Positions 1 to 11,614 of a stretch of DNA of 64,000 nt are shown here, in pieces. Origin of the DNA: Clusia tigrina (Eukaryota; Arthropoda; Insecta; Diptera; Clusiidae); the NCBI GenBank assembly GCA_920105625.2, contig OV050032.1, positions 13,390,807 through 13,454,806 of the forward strand, given 5' to 3'. The stretch's first letter is position 1, and each line of letters begins with the position of its first letter. The notes under the pieces are model-generated. The model was not told the DNA's origin and searched no databases. It worked only from the letters and a program-made list of their open reading frames with translations. Made by a program: the position numbers and the translations under genes.

Positions 1-190
1 CAGATATAACTCAATTAGTGACAGACAGATCGAGTGTCCAAATATAACTCAATTAGTGACAGGCAGATCGAGTGTTAGGATATAACTCAATTACTAACAG
101 ACAGATCGAGTGTCCAGATATTACTGAATTACTGACAGGCACATCGAGTGTCCAGATATTACTCAATTAGTGACAGGCAGATTGAGTCCA
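1..190. repeat. 38-bp tandem repeat, five copies, cut by the window edge
   Basis: Five successive 38-bp units start at 1, 39, 77, 115 and 153. Each carries the core ATAACTCAATTAGTGACAG followed by CAGATCGAGTGT, with a few substitutions per copy. The array runs off the left edge, so its true length is unknown. Stop codons occur in the units and no coding role is visible. Confidence 0.95.
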
Positions 191-431
191 GAAGTCAAAA
201 CACTCTGCATTCAGTTTGATCAGAACGGTGTTGCTTCTGCGTGAGAAATCGCTGTTGCTGTGGATCACTGAACACAATTTTTCTCGCCTGGCATCTCTGT
301 CGAAAACTTTCGCGTAAAATCTGTGCCTGGATGGAAGTGCTTCAATGCGATTGTGCTTTCGTGTCGCTCCAGGGCTAGCATTCCAAACCTCTATATTATC
401 ACCCAAAGTTTTTGACTCTGTTAGCTTACAA
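191..431. other. unique sequence, nothing recognised
   Basis: Single-copy sequence between the 38-bp array and a LINE tail. A minus-strand open frame of 79 codons (167-406) starts near the repeat but has no recognisable motif, and I do not call it a gene. Confidence 0.5.
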
Positions 432-655
432 GCCTATGCCCCACAATATCCAAAGCGCACTTATCACATCTGGGAGCTCCCTGGTTTGAAGGACTAGAAG
501 AGGTCGCACAACTAGGTATAGTTTCTCTGTTAAGATTTGCTAAGAGCGTCGTTCAACGATTCATACTACAGTTCTTAAATGGGTATCCATCTGGCACCGC
601 AAAGGACCTTGTAGGTCTTTGTGTGGCCTTAACGGGCGGCCAGTCTAACCTAACC
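432..655 (+). mobile_element. LINE-A copy 1, 3' end only (5'-truncated)
   Basis: This shares long stretches with 24190-24480 and 35870-36195: the coding phrase for SPLGAPWFEGLE (here with an altered start) and the 3' region TCCATCTGGCACCGCAAAGG, ending in CTAACCTAACCTAGG. It encodes the last residues after the Cys-His knuckle of a reverse transcriptase ORF. Unlike copies 2 and 3, this copy keeps a Cys codon (TGC) in the SLCP position, the last knuckle ligand. The left break at about 432 and the internal frame damage show a dead, 5'-truncated insertion. Assignment to the RNase H-bearing LINE group (R1/LOA/I type) is inference from copy 3. Confidence 0.85.
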
Positions 656-2552
656 TAGGTTACAAGTTGCAAACATTATGTGGAAGCGATGCGAACTATG
701 CTGGGATGTGGCTAAGTGTGATAGCAGACTCACACCCCAGCAGAGTACGGAGCTGTACTGATGTGTATTCGAGTAGAATGAAAACATTGATTCTTCCCAT
801 TGCATTTCATTTGGACATTTGGGCTTTTGGCCTTTAGCTAGTCTGTACTAGGGTCCAGCACCATTACAGAAGGGCTGTGTTGCCTTTTTACTTAGGAAGA
901 AATTGGTGATTAAAACATCAGTATCCAACCAAATTGTGTACTGTAAAATGTGGAAGGATAATATTTTGCCTTGTGATTTGCTGCAACCTTCATTTTGCCT
1001 TCTATCATTGCAATTTCCTTGTTGAGTGTATGAAATTCTGTTCGAAATCGGTTGAGATTATTTAAAAATATTTTCGTTTATTTTCCTGCATTGTTGCCAC
1101 TCTGCAGCATCGTACCTTGTTGTTTGTATGTGCCCGAGTCTTTTCACTCCAGTCTTTATTAATCCACAAATCTTGCATTTGCCGGAACTGCACGTGTTTT
1201 CTTAACCTGAATCAGGATAACTCTGCCAGTCTTTGGTTGCCACGCACCAAGAATTTAAAGATTTGTTGCCACAACACACACAAAACGCTTATAATCGACA
1301 TTAACTGCTACTAGCAGTGTCCAGATTCCCGCACTTCCTCTCTGCCACATATCCTTACATTCAAATTTCCACACTCCTTCACTTCCTCACTCCTTCACTT
1401 CCTCACTCCGATACTTCATCACTCATCCGCTCATATACTCATGTAAATTCGTAGTTTGAGTAGTTGATAAATGGGAGGAGCAGCCAGGCAGCATTCTACC
1501 TCCTTGGCTCCTATTTTCATATTTCACACTTTTGCGAGCACGTTTACCCGCACGAATGTGTGTGTGTGGCAAATGCCACGCACACAGCTTAAAGACCATT
1601 TTGCAGCTGAGTGAGACGTAATTATTATTTATGAATGCAGATAAAATAAGCCAAAGTACGAGGGTACGAATATTAAAATATTTCAAATATGGACTCATAT
1701 ATTCAACAAAAATTACAGTTATTACTGCAGACAGGATATTACTAATGGCGTCCTGCTGCCCAGGCGAGAGCCGAACCGAGCCCAGCAAAGCTCAGCCCAG
1801 CAGACGAGCAGCCAACTACACGCCACAGCAGCAAAAGAGCAGTGTATGTGTGCATTGGAATTTAATTCAATTTCATGGGCAGCGTACATAAATTACTGCC
1901 TATTGCAAATGCATGCAGCACATAGCATGTAGCATTTTGTAGCAAGCGGCAATAATGCGGTATATTTCAGCACACACCCAGCCGCAACCACTGAAGGAGA
2001 GTACGCATTGGAGCGTTGAGTGGAGTAGTGTCCGTGCGAGCCCTGGCTACGCCATCACTGTGCTGGCGCATAGTTTGCCAGTTTTACAACAAGTTATGAT
2101 TTATTTATTTTATACATTTTATGTTAGTGGAGATTCTGGTATCTGGTTAAGAGCAACGAGCGGAGACGCGCTACTGGGCGTATGAGTGATGTGCGAAGCA
2201 TCAAATTTGTTGCATATGGAAATTTATCGGCATCGTAAATACGAGAATGGCGACCGCAAATCTGAGCCGATTTACGATTTATGCGATATGCTTAAATACT
2301 CGTAACTTCAAGCCTGATAAGTTTAATACGCAACCACCCACAAAGCGGGGTGGTTGCAGTCGACAGCGGCAGCAACAGCTCAATTCCCAAAAGGCGGACA
2401 GATCAATGATAGGCGGCGTGGCAGTCATTTTCGAGGTGTGCTGCACCAATGCCGTACAAGAGATGCACACTGGAACAGAGAACGTGCCACGAGTACTGAG
2501 GGCACAGCAAAATGAGGGCTTGATTGGGTGGCTGAAAATGTCTGTTTAATTA
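656..2552. other. unique noncoding-looking sequence, no gene recognised
   Basis: Open frames here are short, overlap on both strands and lack known motifs. A small pyrimidine-rich tandem (CACTCCTTCACTTCCT type) lies at about 1370-1432. TATTTATTTTATACATTTTA near 2100 is simple AT sequence. I see no splice-consistent exon set. Confidence 0.5.
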
Positions 2553-2925
2553 ATGAAATGTTTCTTCAATGTAAGCGGACATTGTAGACTCAACTACCAT
2601 TTGAACAACTTGGGTATATCTTCAGATGCCATCTGTCGATTCTGTGGAGAAAGTGACGAAATCTCACTGCACTTGATCACAGACTGCGGACCATTGGCAC
2701 ACAAAAGACTCACGTGTTTTGGAGAATATATCTTAGATATGTGCAAAACCCCTCATCTTGATTCCTTCAAAATATATAAATTCCTGTCAAAAATTAACCT
2801 GACAGAAGATTTATAGATGAGACTATCCTCATCTTTCAAATAAATAGGGTCATCACAATAGATCTTTCAGGTCGCAGTGAATAACACTCTTAAATATATC
2901 TATCGATCTATCGATCTATGTATAA
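2553..2925 (+). mobile_element. LINE-B copy 1, C-terminal knuckle plus 3' tail
   Basis: One open frame of 88 codons, ending at 2816, reads like the end of a non-LTR reverse transcriptase ORF. It begins with GHCRLNYHLNNLG, followed by CRFCGESDEISLHLITDC, a complete C-x2-C-x8-H-x4-C knuckle, then LAHKRL and a C-terminus ending INLTEDL. Downstream comes a 3' UTR of about 100 bp, then a tail of ATCT/ATCG tetranucleotides (about 2893-2920). The same knuckle, UTR and tail recur at 11150-11614 and 39489-39668, which marks it as a dispersed family. The RT and endonuclease parts are absent, so this is a 5'-truncated copy. The knuckle is intact, making it the best preserved of the three. Confidence 0.85.
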
Positions 2926-3404
2926 ATTGTGGAAGATCAGATTCGAGTATCTTCCTCAGCTCGCTTGAGAGTCTTAGTTGGACTATATACTAAAAAGTGG
3001 TGATCAAGCCTCTGGAACGAGTTATCGATTTGCTGTAAAGACCTATACGAGTATCACTATGGATCTACAGATGTTGAAGCCCAGTACATTTCAAGGCCCT
3101 GCCATCTGGCGGCAAAACTGCCATTCAACAGACCGACCAACATCCAAAGACTACATGGAATACTTGCTACAGAACCCACAGGAATGACTCCCGCAACAGT
3201 TTCCTACAACAAGTCCTACTAAGCCTTGGAATATTTTACGAGTTCAGAACAACACAAAGAGCATTACCAACCAAGAGAAACGAGAAGCGTTTAGCAAAGC
3301 CGACGAAAGGATCTCGTTCAGTATAGTGAATAAATAAACCCAGTTGTCAAAAGATCAGTACACGATATGGTTAAATGAGGATACTCAGATTGCCTTACCC
3401 GACT
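2926..3404. other. unassigned sequence, possibly part of an old element
   Basis: No gene recognised. A plus-strand open stretch (2978-3187) and a second frame around 3205-3330 rich in Lys/Arg look somewhat coding-like, but carry no motif I can name. The segment lies between two opposite-strand LINE ends, so it may be transposon debris. Confidence 0.3.
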
Positions 3405-3690
3405 GACACAGGGTTAGGTAGGGTAACGTGGTAGCCGGTCTAAGTACCAGCTCACTCAAACCACCATGGGTCCATTGTGATAGCACCGCGTAAGCGCGCA
3501 CCTCCGATTCACTCGTCAAACCATTTCGAAGCCCTAATAAAGCTCAGGATTTGTTTGACCTTCGGGCTAGACACTTCTGTAAGAGAGCGAAAAGCGTGTC
3601 TGCTTCTAGCCAGAGCGGGGATGAAACCGGGTTTTATTGCACCAAGATGCCTACTCCACGCACCTCTTGGCAAATACCATTAATCGACCA
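3405..3690 (-). mobile_element. LINE-F 3' end, minus strand
   Basis: Read on the minus strand, a frame ending at a TGA (3511-3509) gives a typical LINE C-terminus: RSLTEVSSPKVKQILSFIRA followed by SKWFDE and stop. After it come the 3' UTR phrase GCTATCACAATGGACCCATG and a terminal stretch ending ACCCTACCTAACCC near 3410. The LLxFIxxSxWF pattern before the stop is shared with LINE-E, so the families are related. The upstream reading frame is broken by stops after about 80 codons. 5'-truncated and dead. Confidence 0.7.
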
Positions 3691-6430
3691 TCTTCGTAAC
3701 TAAACTTGAGGCCATCAACGCCGCCACTTTTTGCTATTTTAATACACTTTCCCCCCACCCACATTACCCGAGTATCAGCTGTTGGCCATTCATTTGAAAG
3801 TCAACGCAAATGCCTCTCACAACACTTCATGGCTTGGCACTTTATGCGCCATTAATAAACGCCTCCTCCGGATGCGCCGCTGAGCTCGTAGCTAACCCCA
3901 AATCGCACTTGGTATGCCATGCACTTTCTTAGCACTTCCGCAGATTTTTCACTTTTCTTCGCTGCCCTCTCACACTCCGTCTTCGAATGCGCCTTGTCCC
4001 TATCGCTGTGGCTGTGGCTGCCGCTGTCCCACTTTGCTTCCGTTTTTATTTCATAGAATTCTTGCCTGATTTGCTTTTGTTTTGCGCGCTGCTTGCCGCG
4101 GCAATTGCCGGCTTTAGTGGTTCAAGTGTTTGAAGTTGAAGTGTGCCCCGAGGAAGCATACGTATACACACTTAAGTTGGCTGCCAGTCCCGGGTGGGAT
4201 TATTTCAAAATTGCCAACAGGGCTGCAGTTATCATAAGAATTATTACAGGAAAATAAACACGCAAAAAGGAGGGCAGGCGAGCAACCAAGAAAGAGCTTT
4301 TTTTCTATTTCCTTATTTTGTGGAAAAGCGTTTCAGGCGAAATATAAAAATCTCAACGAGTCGAAAGAAAATGAAATTCTTACATCGAACAAATATCATC
4401 ATCATCGAAATTTCGGTGACGTTTTAATTACTGGGATGTGTGGGTGTGGCATCAACGAACGCCAGAAACAGTGCGTGGAGCTTATCGAAGTTGTCAAGCA
4501 GACGACGCAGGTGTCAGTGCGTGCTGCCTGCGCTTGTGGGAGTCGCCGGCAAATTAGTTCATAACTCGCAAGGACTCGCATTCGTATCCAGTGCGGTCAC
4601 ATGCGGGGCCACACAGGATAATTTACGAGTAGCTGTAGCCACTTGGTAAGTGGGTAACTACGAGTAAAGCAAATACAGCAGTGCCGAAGTTTCCATCAAA
4701 GCGAAAGTTCTGCTGAGTGTGTGTGCGGTTTTCACGGTTGTTGGGGGTGAGTGGGCTGCCGGTACTGTTCTTGTTTGTTCCACACCTGACCCTGCCGTCT
4801 GGCCCATTGAAAGACGTGCGCCGCATTCAATTTGGCGATGGGGTTTTAATGATCCTTGACTCCACGCTTGAAGGATTTTCGAGCCGCAGTGTTCGCAAAG
4901 TTCTCCACAATTCCTATGCCAAATTCACACCTCCACACTTGGTGGTGGTACTTGTGAGCGTGTGTGTGCGAGGAGTTTGCTGTGCTACCACAAATCGGAG
5001 CAATGGGTTCTTATACGAGTATTTAGCCCTACATGCTGCTAAGCGAGACTACTGGTATAGCGTTGGTACAATCACTATATTCGGACAATCCCCATTGAGT
5101 GGTGTCGGTCCTCCTCCCTTGACCTGTCCTTAACTCTATCCTTGAACTGCACTCGCAGTTATTCTTTTAATATGTAATCAGTGCCAAGCGTTGCTCGTGT
5201 CCGTCTTAAACTTAAACATGTGCTTGGCAAGCATATCCCTCAGCATTACGTTGTCGCGCTGGGTGTCCTTTTATGAGTTCGCTTGGTCAGTGCACTGCAC
5301 TTCTTCCGTTTGAGCGTCTTTCTTGCGGATGTTGTGCAGCTGATGCGAGCGCCACTGCCGCACGTCTCCGTTTTATTATCCCAAGAGCAGCGAACACGTT
5401 CCGCTACGAGGGTGTAGGTATGTGTGATTCTATGTTTATCGCTGGTCGTTTCTCTTCTCCCACACATTTATTCATTCAAGTGTGCAAGTGAGGAATGCAT
5501 TCTTGCAGAAAATTCAACCGTTGAAACTGGAGGAAAACAGCTCCCATTACTCGTCCTTTCCGCATCTTTGACAGTGCGGCGATTACAACAATCCACATCG
5601 AGTCGCTGAGGACACATGCCTCCATAAGACGTTGAACTCTTTAGCGATTTGGCTGCAACAATTGCAAGGAACCAGGATATAGTGACCTTGAATGCACGTG
5701 AAGCACAAAGAAATACAGCATTAAAGGATTCCAGTCACTACGTGACGTCACGCGGCTTTAGCGTTTAGTTCATTAATTTTGAGCAACACTGCAGCAACTT
5801 AACCGCAAGCGAGGCAGAACTGCGGAACAATTGTAATTAACGTAGTTGAGTCTGGCAGCAGTCGAGCACCGACTAACAGGCGGGGCAGATGGTGCTGGAT
5901 TCCCTCCCACTACAAGCAGAAAACTTTACGCTCTTGTTGACTTCGCACCTGCGGCCACTCCGGCACGCAAACTTCTCCTCACGACTTTATTTGTTCGCGT
6001 CAACAGAACTTTAAGTGGCAGAACAAATTAACCAACAGAATTATTGAGCAGACCTGACTGCGATTGAGTTGCGCTGAATGAAATGAAGGTGATGAAAGTC
6101 TGGGATGGACTGGGATGGATGTAAGTCTGGTTGCTTTTTATAAGAATTCATGGGCCGCAATCAACAAAAAGGATACTTAAAGAGGCTGAAGATTTGAACT
6201 AGTTGGGGAACAACGGAAATATCAAAGTCTGGTGCAATAACACTACGGATAGACAGTTGAACGGAGCCTGAAGAATAGCCAACCGACCGTTATTATACGT
6301 ACATATTTCAGTTGATCCTTTGAAGATCAGAGAGCCACAATAAAACTTTTGTTGCATTTCAATCGCTACCATAAATTCGACTAGTCATCACGCTGTTTGG
6401 TGTTCTCCCATTTGACTGAATATATTAATC
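3691..6430. other. unique sequence, no gene recognised
   Basis: About 2.7 kb without a supported gene. The longest open frame (plus, 4717-5133, 138 codons from a non-ATG start) has no known motif and runs through GT-rich simple sequence. TACGAGTA octamers occur at 4624, 4660 and 5014. Patches such as 3840-4110 look like unique fly intergenic or intronic DNA. Confidence 0.5.
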
Positions 6431-6432
6431 AA

Positions 6433-6945
6433 CTATTCGGGTTTAGAGATAAGGTGCCCTCCTTTGCGGGCTACCAACTGCTTTCCTTGCTCCATCGACC
6501 ATCGTCTACTAGCATTAAGGTAAATTCTTCGTTTTGACCATTCTAGAAGGATTGTTGACTGATAACCGAACATCACCACTCGCTGATCAGTGTCCACTGT
6601 GTCCCTGTTAATGAATGTTTCACAGAAGTCATGCAGCAATGTAGTTGAATTCCACTGAACTGAGCTACACTGAGACTCTGGTCTTCTCTGTGTCGCTGCT
6701 CATTACCGTTGATAGCAGCTTCCGTTGGCTTGAGCGTGGGCCGCCTATATGCGGCATCAGACGTGTGAGTGCCCCATTTACCCGGGACTGCTTTCATATG
6801 CTCCTTGAACGTGAGCTTGGAATCAATAAGTACTCCTAGGTACCGGAGCTGTGGCTGGGATATAGTTTGATGGCCCCCAATGTGATTGTTATAATCTCGC
6901 TTATCTTTCTGGTACTCAGTAGCACTGGCTCTGTTTTTTGAATAT
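6433..6945 (-). mobile_element. LINE-I fragment: RT thumb region, minus strand
   Basis: On the minus strand from about 6945 the sequence encodes KTEPVLLSTRKISE, then after one frameshift GGHQTISQPQLRYLGVLID continuing as SKLTFKEHMKAV. This is the conserved stretch after the polymerase palm of LINE reverse transcriptases (the K-T-E-x-L-L and Y-L-G-V-x-x-D-x-x-L-x-F motifs). Downstream, phrases like MPHIGGPR appear in shifted frames. The catalytic palm (FADD-type box) and everything 5' are missing. It is the only piece of polymerase domain I found in the window, and it is decayed by at least two frameshifts. Confidence 0.85.
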
Positions 6946-9373
6946 TCGGGTGCATAAGTGAGTAAATGTAATGTTCGTGTGTGAAGTACGTTTGCGAAAG
7001 TATGCTCCTGTAGAATCCTTTATGCCTGTATTATAAGATGTGCTCGAATGCCAGGCTTTCAACGGATACTGAATAGCGAGAGTTTTGTGAATATCGTTGG
7101 CGAAAAAGCAAATACTCGTGATATCAGAAATCTGGTAATACAGCAGACTAGGCCAGATCATATGGATGACGGATTCTGTGGAAAGGGCCAAGACCCATTG
7201 TGTGAAAAGTTGTAAATCTTAGTAATGTATCCTCTCCAAGTCCAAAGATAATGTATCCTCACCAAAGTCCAGTGAGAAGACCCCACCAAAAGGCAAGGAA
7301 ATTGTTGCAGGATTTCGAATATGTCTTCTCTGTCTTCTCTTGTCTTTTAAACCATCTCTCGGTGACTGATGGCTAGCGGCAGTACTCAGGAGGACTATGA
7401 ACAGAAGAACCATTAAAACTGAATACCGAGTATGCGTATCTGCTCATCTCCAGTGTAGACGTCAGGCTGCATGCTAAATGCGTCTCATTTGAGCAGACAC
7501 CGACGCATTAGTTGCGGAAAGATTTATTATCATCAGCTTTTTGCGGAACATTTCACCCACCCACCTACCGGGCGACTGGCACGCGGAGAGGTGAAGTGCG
7601 CTCAGTTGAGAGATGTGGTAAATTGTCCTTATGTGTGGGTAGGGCTGGTGACTGCCGCTTGCTTCCCCGGTGCTGATAAAGAGCGCAGCTCACGACGCTG
7701 GCAGGATGAATGGCTTTGATTTATTGGTTGGCGCTGGCGCTTTGCATGTGCGAAATGAGCAACGATTTTGTAGGTGATTGGTAGCAAATCATCACTGGAG
7801 AAGCAGGCAGCCAGTTACACTCTCCAGACTCGCAGCAGCGAAGGTTCTTCAACTTAAAGCCCGGTTAGGTGCTGCATGCCCAAAGCCTTGAGACGCCTTT
7901 TTGTTGATGTGTGTGTGTATGTGTGTCGGGGTGGTTATTTTAAAGCTGTGCCAGTTCCCACAGATGCCTCTTAAAGACACTTCCACTATGGAGAAAGGCA
8001 ACATTAAAATTATTTATCAACCAAAATGTTTACATCTTCTTAGCTGGCAAGTGAAACTTTGGCAAATGTCGCACACAACTTGGCGCGTCTGTGCCTGTGT
8101 GCGTGTGTGTGTCAGTTTGGGCGTGTGCCTGGCTGTATTCTGGCGTTAGTGTGCGTGTGGGCAAAATACCAGTGAAGCTTACGTGTCAATCTGTGGCATG
8201 TGCTTTAATAAAACATGACATGATTTCGGTTTCTGATTTGCAGCCTGGAAACTTTTCTCTGCGCTTGGTTTTTTCAGCAAGTTTTCTGTCAGTTTCGGCC
8301 ACAAAACACAGAGAAGGACGTCGACAGTTTGTAAAGATTTTGCTTACTAATCGGATTTTGTGGCGAAATGTAATTTGCAATTTACGAACAATGAACGCAA
8401 AGCGTCTACAGATGTACATGCATGAATAAGAAATCAAGTGCGGTTTTTTGGTGGCTAGGAACATGTGCGAAGGAGCTCCTTAAAATTAATAAGACACTCA
8501 GACTGTGCAACTCAATCCATCCAAACAGAGGCAGACACGTGGATGGAGTGATAAATTTCGAGCAGCAATTCCGATACAAATTGCAAGTAAATATAGAGCC
8601 TTTATCTCCATAAAAACTGAATCGTGATCCACTCGGGAGGGCAGAAGGAAAATGTGCCCATGTCCAAGTAGAAATAGGTATCCATGTAAGAATATTAAGG
8701 ACGCCAGGGAGGAGGTAAGCAAGAATGCCCGTGGCTTGGAACTGATGTAAGGAAGGTAGCCACATCCCATGTATAGAGACAGAGCTGACTTGCCTGATCT
8801 CATATGGTTCCCACTGCCACTTCACAGCACATTCAAGAGCAGCCAGAAACATATTTTGCAAAAGAATGAGAGAAAAATATTTTGAAAGGATAAAATGCGT
8901 TTCTTTTCCGGCATATTCTCCCCTAGAACTGCACACACTCGCATAATCTCACTGTACTGATTGTATGATAAATATTTCAGAGAAATAGAGCCTCTTCTAA
9001 TGCAGTGAATGCAGCTGATTTATCGAACCGAACAACCGGGCAGAATATTGTGACAATATTGGCTGAAGTCCGGCTCAGTCCCCAGTGATAACTCATTCGC
9101 CAATGTTGCGTTAAATGTTCTCTAAATTAGGCGAATGACAGTAAAACTAAAAGAGATGACAAAAAATTTAGTGAAGCAGAGAGGAACAGAGAAGGCTCCA
9201 TGCAGACTAGGATGATGACCACTGGTTTAGGTAAACACACGGAAACACACTACAGTCAGTCTGTTGGGGAAAAGTAGTCTTAGTTCTGTACATGTCCCGC
9301 TTTTGCTAGAAATAGGTAACGTTTACTAGGATCCCACTTCATAACAAGTATAGAGATAATCTGTACCAGTCAG
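6946..9373. other. mostly unique sequence; possible decayed LINE at 8440-8936
   Basis: No host gene recognised. GT-rich simple patches lie at 7900-7930 and 8088-8160. A minus-strand open frame of 176 codons (8936-8406) contains a phrase like GVLNILTWIPISTWTWAHF that faintly resembles the linker before RNase H in insect LINEs. No catalytic motif is visible and I hold this loosely. Confidence 0.35.
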
Positions 9374-9540
9374 GTGTCAACCCTTCTTCGCTTTATAAAA
9401 GGCTCAGGTTAGTTCAAATTGGAGGGGGAAGCGTAGCCATACCTCGCATCCGCGGCTCACAACGGACCCAACTGGTGGTCTAAGTGGCATCACTGGTTTA
9501 TTGGTGATGCGTCTGCCCAACCTACCTAACCTAACCTACC
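9374..9540 (+). mobile_element. LINE-E copy 1, C-terminus and 3' UTR
   Basis: The plus strand encodes STLLRFIKGSG, a stop in place of Trp (TAG for TGG), then FKLEGEA and stop. The 3' UTR AGCGTAGCCATACCTCGCAT...GGCATCACTGGTTTATTGGTG and the tail CCTACCTAACCTAACCTACC follow. The same sequence, inverted and with the Trp intact, is at 42775-42990. It is a 5'-truncated LINE end of roughly 170 bp. Confidence 0.8.
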
Positions 9541-9974
9541 TAGTCAAAGATCGCCAATTTAATGTGAACAAATGATCTGAAGGGACGTGAACGGGACTCA
9601 GCTGAAATTCACGTCTGAAGCAATGACAGGCATGTTTCAATCAGAAAAGCTTAAAGCGAGAGACCCACCTATGATCACTGAGTAGCCAGGAGACTTATCA
9701 ATACCAAATGCGTAATGCAACTGCGTAATGCTACTAAAAATTGTCCTTCTCTGAGCATTTGCAACACAGTGTGGGGCTGACTTCTCAGTAGCTTTTGTGG
9801 CACCTCCTCGCGCAGTTGGCTTTTATTTGCAGTTTGCTCGATTTGCCTGTTTCTTACACGTTCTTGCCGTGGAGTGAGCGTGTCGCAGTGAGACTATTTA
9901 AGGCTGAGTCTCCTGTGTCCTTGGTTGATCCTATTTCAGCAGCTATTGGTCTTTGCTATTGTTCTCTGCTACTT
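9541..9974. other. unique sequence, nothing recognised
   Basis: Unassigned spacer between two LINE fragments. A short plus-strand open frame (9795-9977) is hydrophobic but lacks any known motif. Confidence 0.4.
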
Positions 9975-10245
9975 TAACCTCTTGTGCCCAGATTAACAAT
10001 GACAGGAAATATCGGGGGGAAAACATCATGATACTCTCTGATAGTCAAGCAGCACTCAAGAGTCTGAGGTCTAAACTTGTATGGGACTGTATTGGTAAAC
10101 TGAACTCCATAGGCAGTATGAACAGGGTATCACTAATGTGGGTACCAGGCCACATAGGAGCAGAGGGAATGGTAGCTTAGCTAGAAAAGTTGCGGCCTCT
10201 CCTTTCAACGGCCCTGAAACCTTTGTAAGGAGCATAAATCTTAAT
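9975..10245 (+). mobile_element. LINE RNase H fragment
   Basis: The frame contains MILSDSQAALKSLRSKLVWD, with the RNase H Asp of the D-S-Q-A-A-L box, then SLMWVPGHIGAEG, the W-V-P-G-H-x-G box. A one-base loss then shifts the frame: the next frame reads GNGSLARKVAASPFNGPETF, the expected continuation where GNE...AD...LARKGA is usual. This is the retrotransposon RNase H that some LINEs (I, LOA and R1-like groups) carry after the RT. It resembles the RNase H end of LINE-D at 17450-17631, so it may be the same or a sister family. Both ends are truncated, and the Asp of the final AD box is replaced (GS). Confidence 0.85.
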
Positions 10246-10359
10246 GATTTATCCTCCTAAATGACGCATCGGCACTACTCACAAATTCAGGTCACCAGTT
10301 GAGTCACTGGTGAGTCACTTCACCATCTTCATCACTCCACTGCCTCTCAACAAACCCAA
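10246..10359. other. spacer, nothing recognised
   Basis: Short unassigned spacer after the RNase H fragment. Confidence 0.3.
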
Positions 10360-11100
10360 GCGGTGGAGAACACGTGGAGAAAACCCACGCGGCGGAGGAC
10401 CACGAGGCAGCTATCAAGAAGAAGAAGAAGAAGACAAACTGAAACATACATATGGCAGCTATCAAGAAGAAGAAGAAGACCAAACCATATCACGCCATTC
10501 TGATAGCCAATGAGAGCAAGCCACGCATTGTGTGTGAGCAGCCACTGCGCTATATGAGGAGCAGCATCGCAGTTCTCAGTCTCTCTTTTCCATCGAACAG
10601 CGGCGCAGGCAAGACCTCTTGATCATCGAAGAACAACGCAAGCAAGAACTCTCTCTTTTTCCATCGAACAGCGGCGCAGGCAAGACCTCTTGATTATCGA
10701 AGAACAACGCAAGCAAAACTCTTTTCCATCGAAACAACAACGGAGGCGTGAACTAAATCAACACGAGGCGCAACAGCAGTGACCTGACGTTTTGACGACC
10801 TGAGCGAGCTATTCACTCGCGCCAGACGACTACTTGAGCGAGTTATTCACACGCGCCGGACATCTACAACACTGGAACGCGCGACACAAAACCCGCCCAC
10901 CATGCGATTCGCCAACTGAAGGCGAAAACATATATATATATATACATAAGAAGAAAATTATAAAGGACTAAGAGACAATAATGTATCCACGAAGTTAACT
11001 ACAGTCTGAGACTTTTTCTTGATAACGAACCCTAGACACCGCTGAGTCTACCTCAGCTGTAAAATATTAAAGAGACCCAGCGTGTCGTTACACCTTCTGT
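10360..11100 (+). mobile_element. possible transposon ORF remnant with duplicated coiled-coil segment
   Basis: Two related phrases containing GSYQEEEEED occur at 10411-10480. From 10573 the plus strand encodes a charged, helix-like segment (SLFSIEQRRRQDLLIIEEQR), which is then repeated after about 70 bp (10580-10650 and 10650-10720) with a frame change. A third partial unit then reads RRRELNQHEAQQQ to a stop near 10783. A second small duplication, GAGCGAGCTATTCACTCGCGCC and a near copy, follows at about 10803-10860. An (AT)n run is at 10931-10942. The pattern suggests a retroelement ORF tail and UTR, but I cannot name a family and found no target duplication. Confidence 0.35.
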
Positions 11101-11149
11101 GGACTATCATCCAATACCATTGGAGGTCTGCGGAAGAAGTGTACAGATG

Positions 11150-11614
11150 CAAAAAGAAGTCACCTGGAGACCTGGAAAATTCTTCCGGGATTAACCAAAG
11201 CTCTTCTGGGAGATTTTAATCCTAAAAGAGATAAGGAGTTAATAAATATGCCTCGGATTAAATTAAGAATCATCACAGGCAATTTAAGCGGCCACTGTAG
11301 ACTCAACTACCATATGAATAAGTTCTTCAGATGCCATCTGTAGATTCCGTGGAGTAAGTGACGAAACCTCATTGAACCTGATCACAGACTGCGGACCATT
11401 GGCACACAACAGACTCAGGTGTTTTGGAGCATATATCTCAGATATCAGCAAGATCCCTCAACTTGATTCCTGTCGAAAATGAACCTGACAGAAGATTTAT
11501 AGATGTGACTCTATCCTCATTTTTTGAATAAAAAAGGACATCACAATGGATCTTTCAGGTCGCAGTGTATAACACCCTTAAATATATCTATCTATCTATC
11601 TACCTCACACTCTG
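11150..11614 (+). mobile_element. LINE-B copy 2, degraded C-terminus and 3' tail
   Basis: Starting near 11150 the plus strand reads TWKILPGLTKALLGDF, then RIKLRIITGNLSGHCRLNYH, the stretch before the knuckle that copy 1 lacks. The knuckle itself is damaged: CRFR in place of CRFC and Asn in place of the His, with stops and a deletion around 11310-11345. The 3' UTR matches 2820-2890, and the tail is (ATCT)n at about 11583-11610. Together with copy 1 it extends the known part of this family by about 40 codons. Confidence 0.85.

Noticed and set aside
1..186. CRISPR-like array at the left edge
   Set aside because: Units are contiguous 38-mers without unique spacers, in a eukaryotic context.
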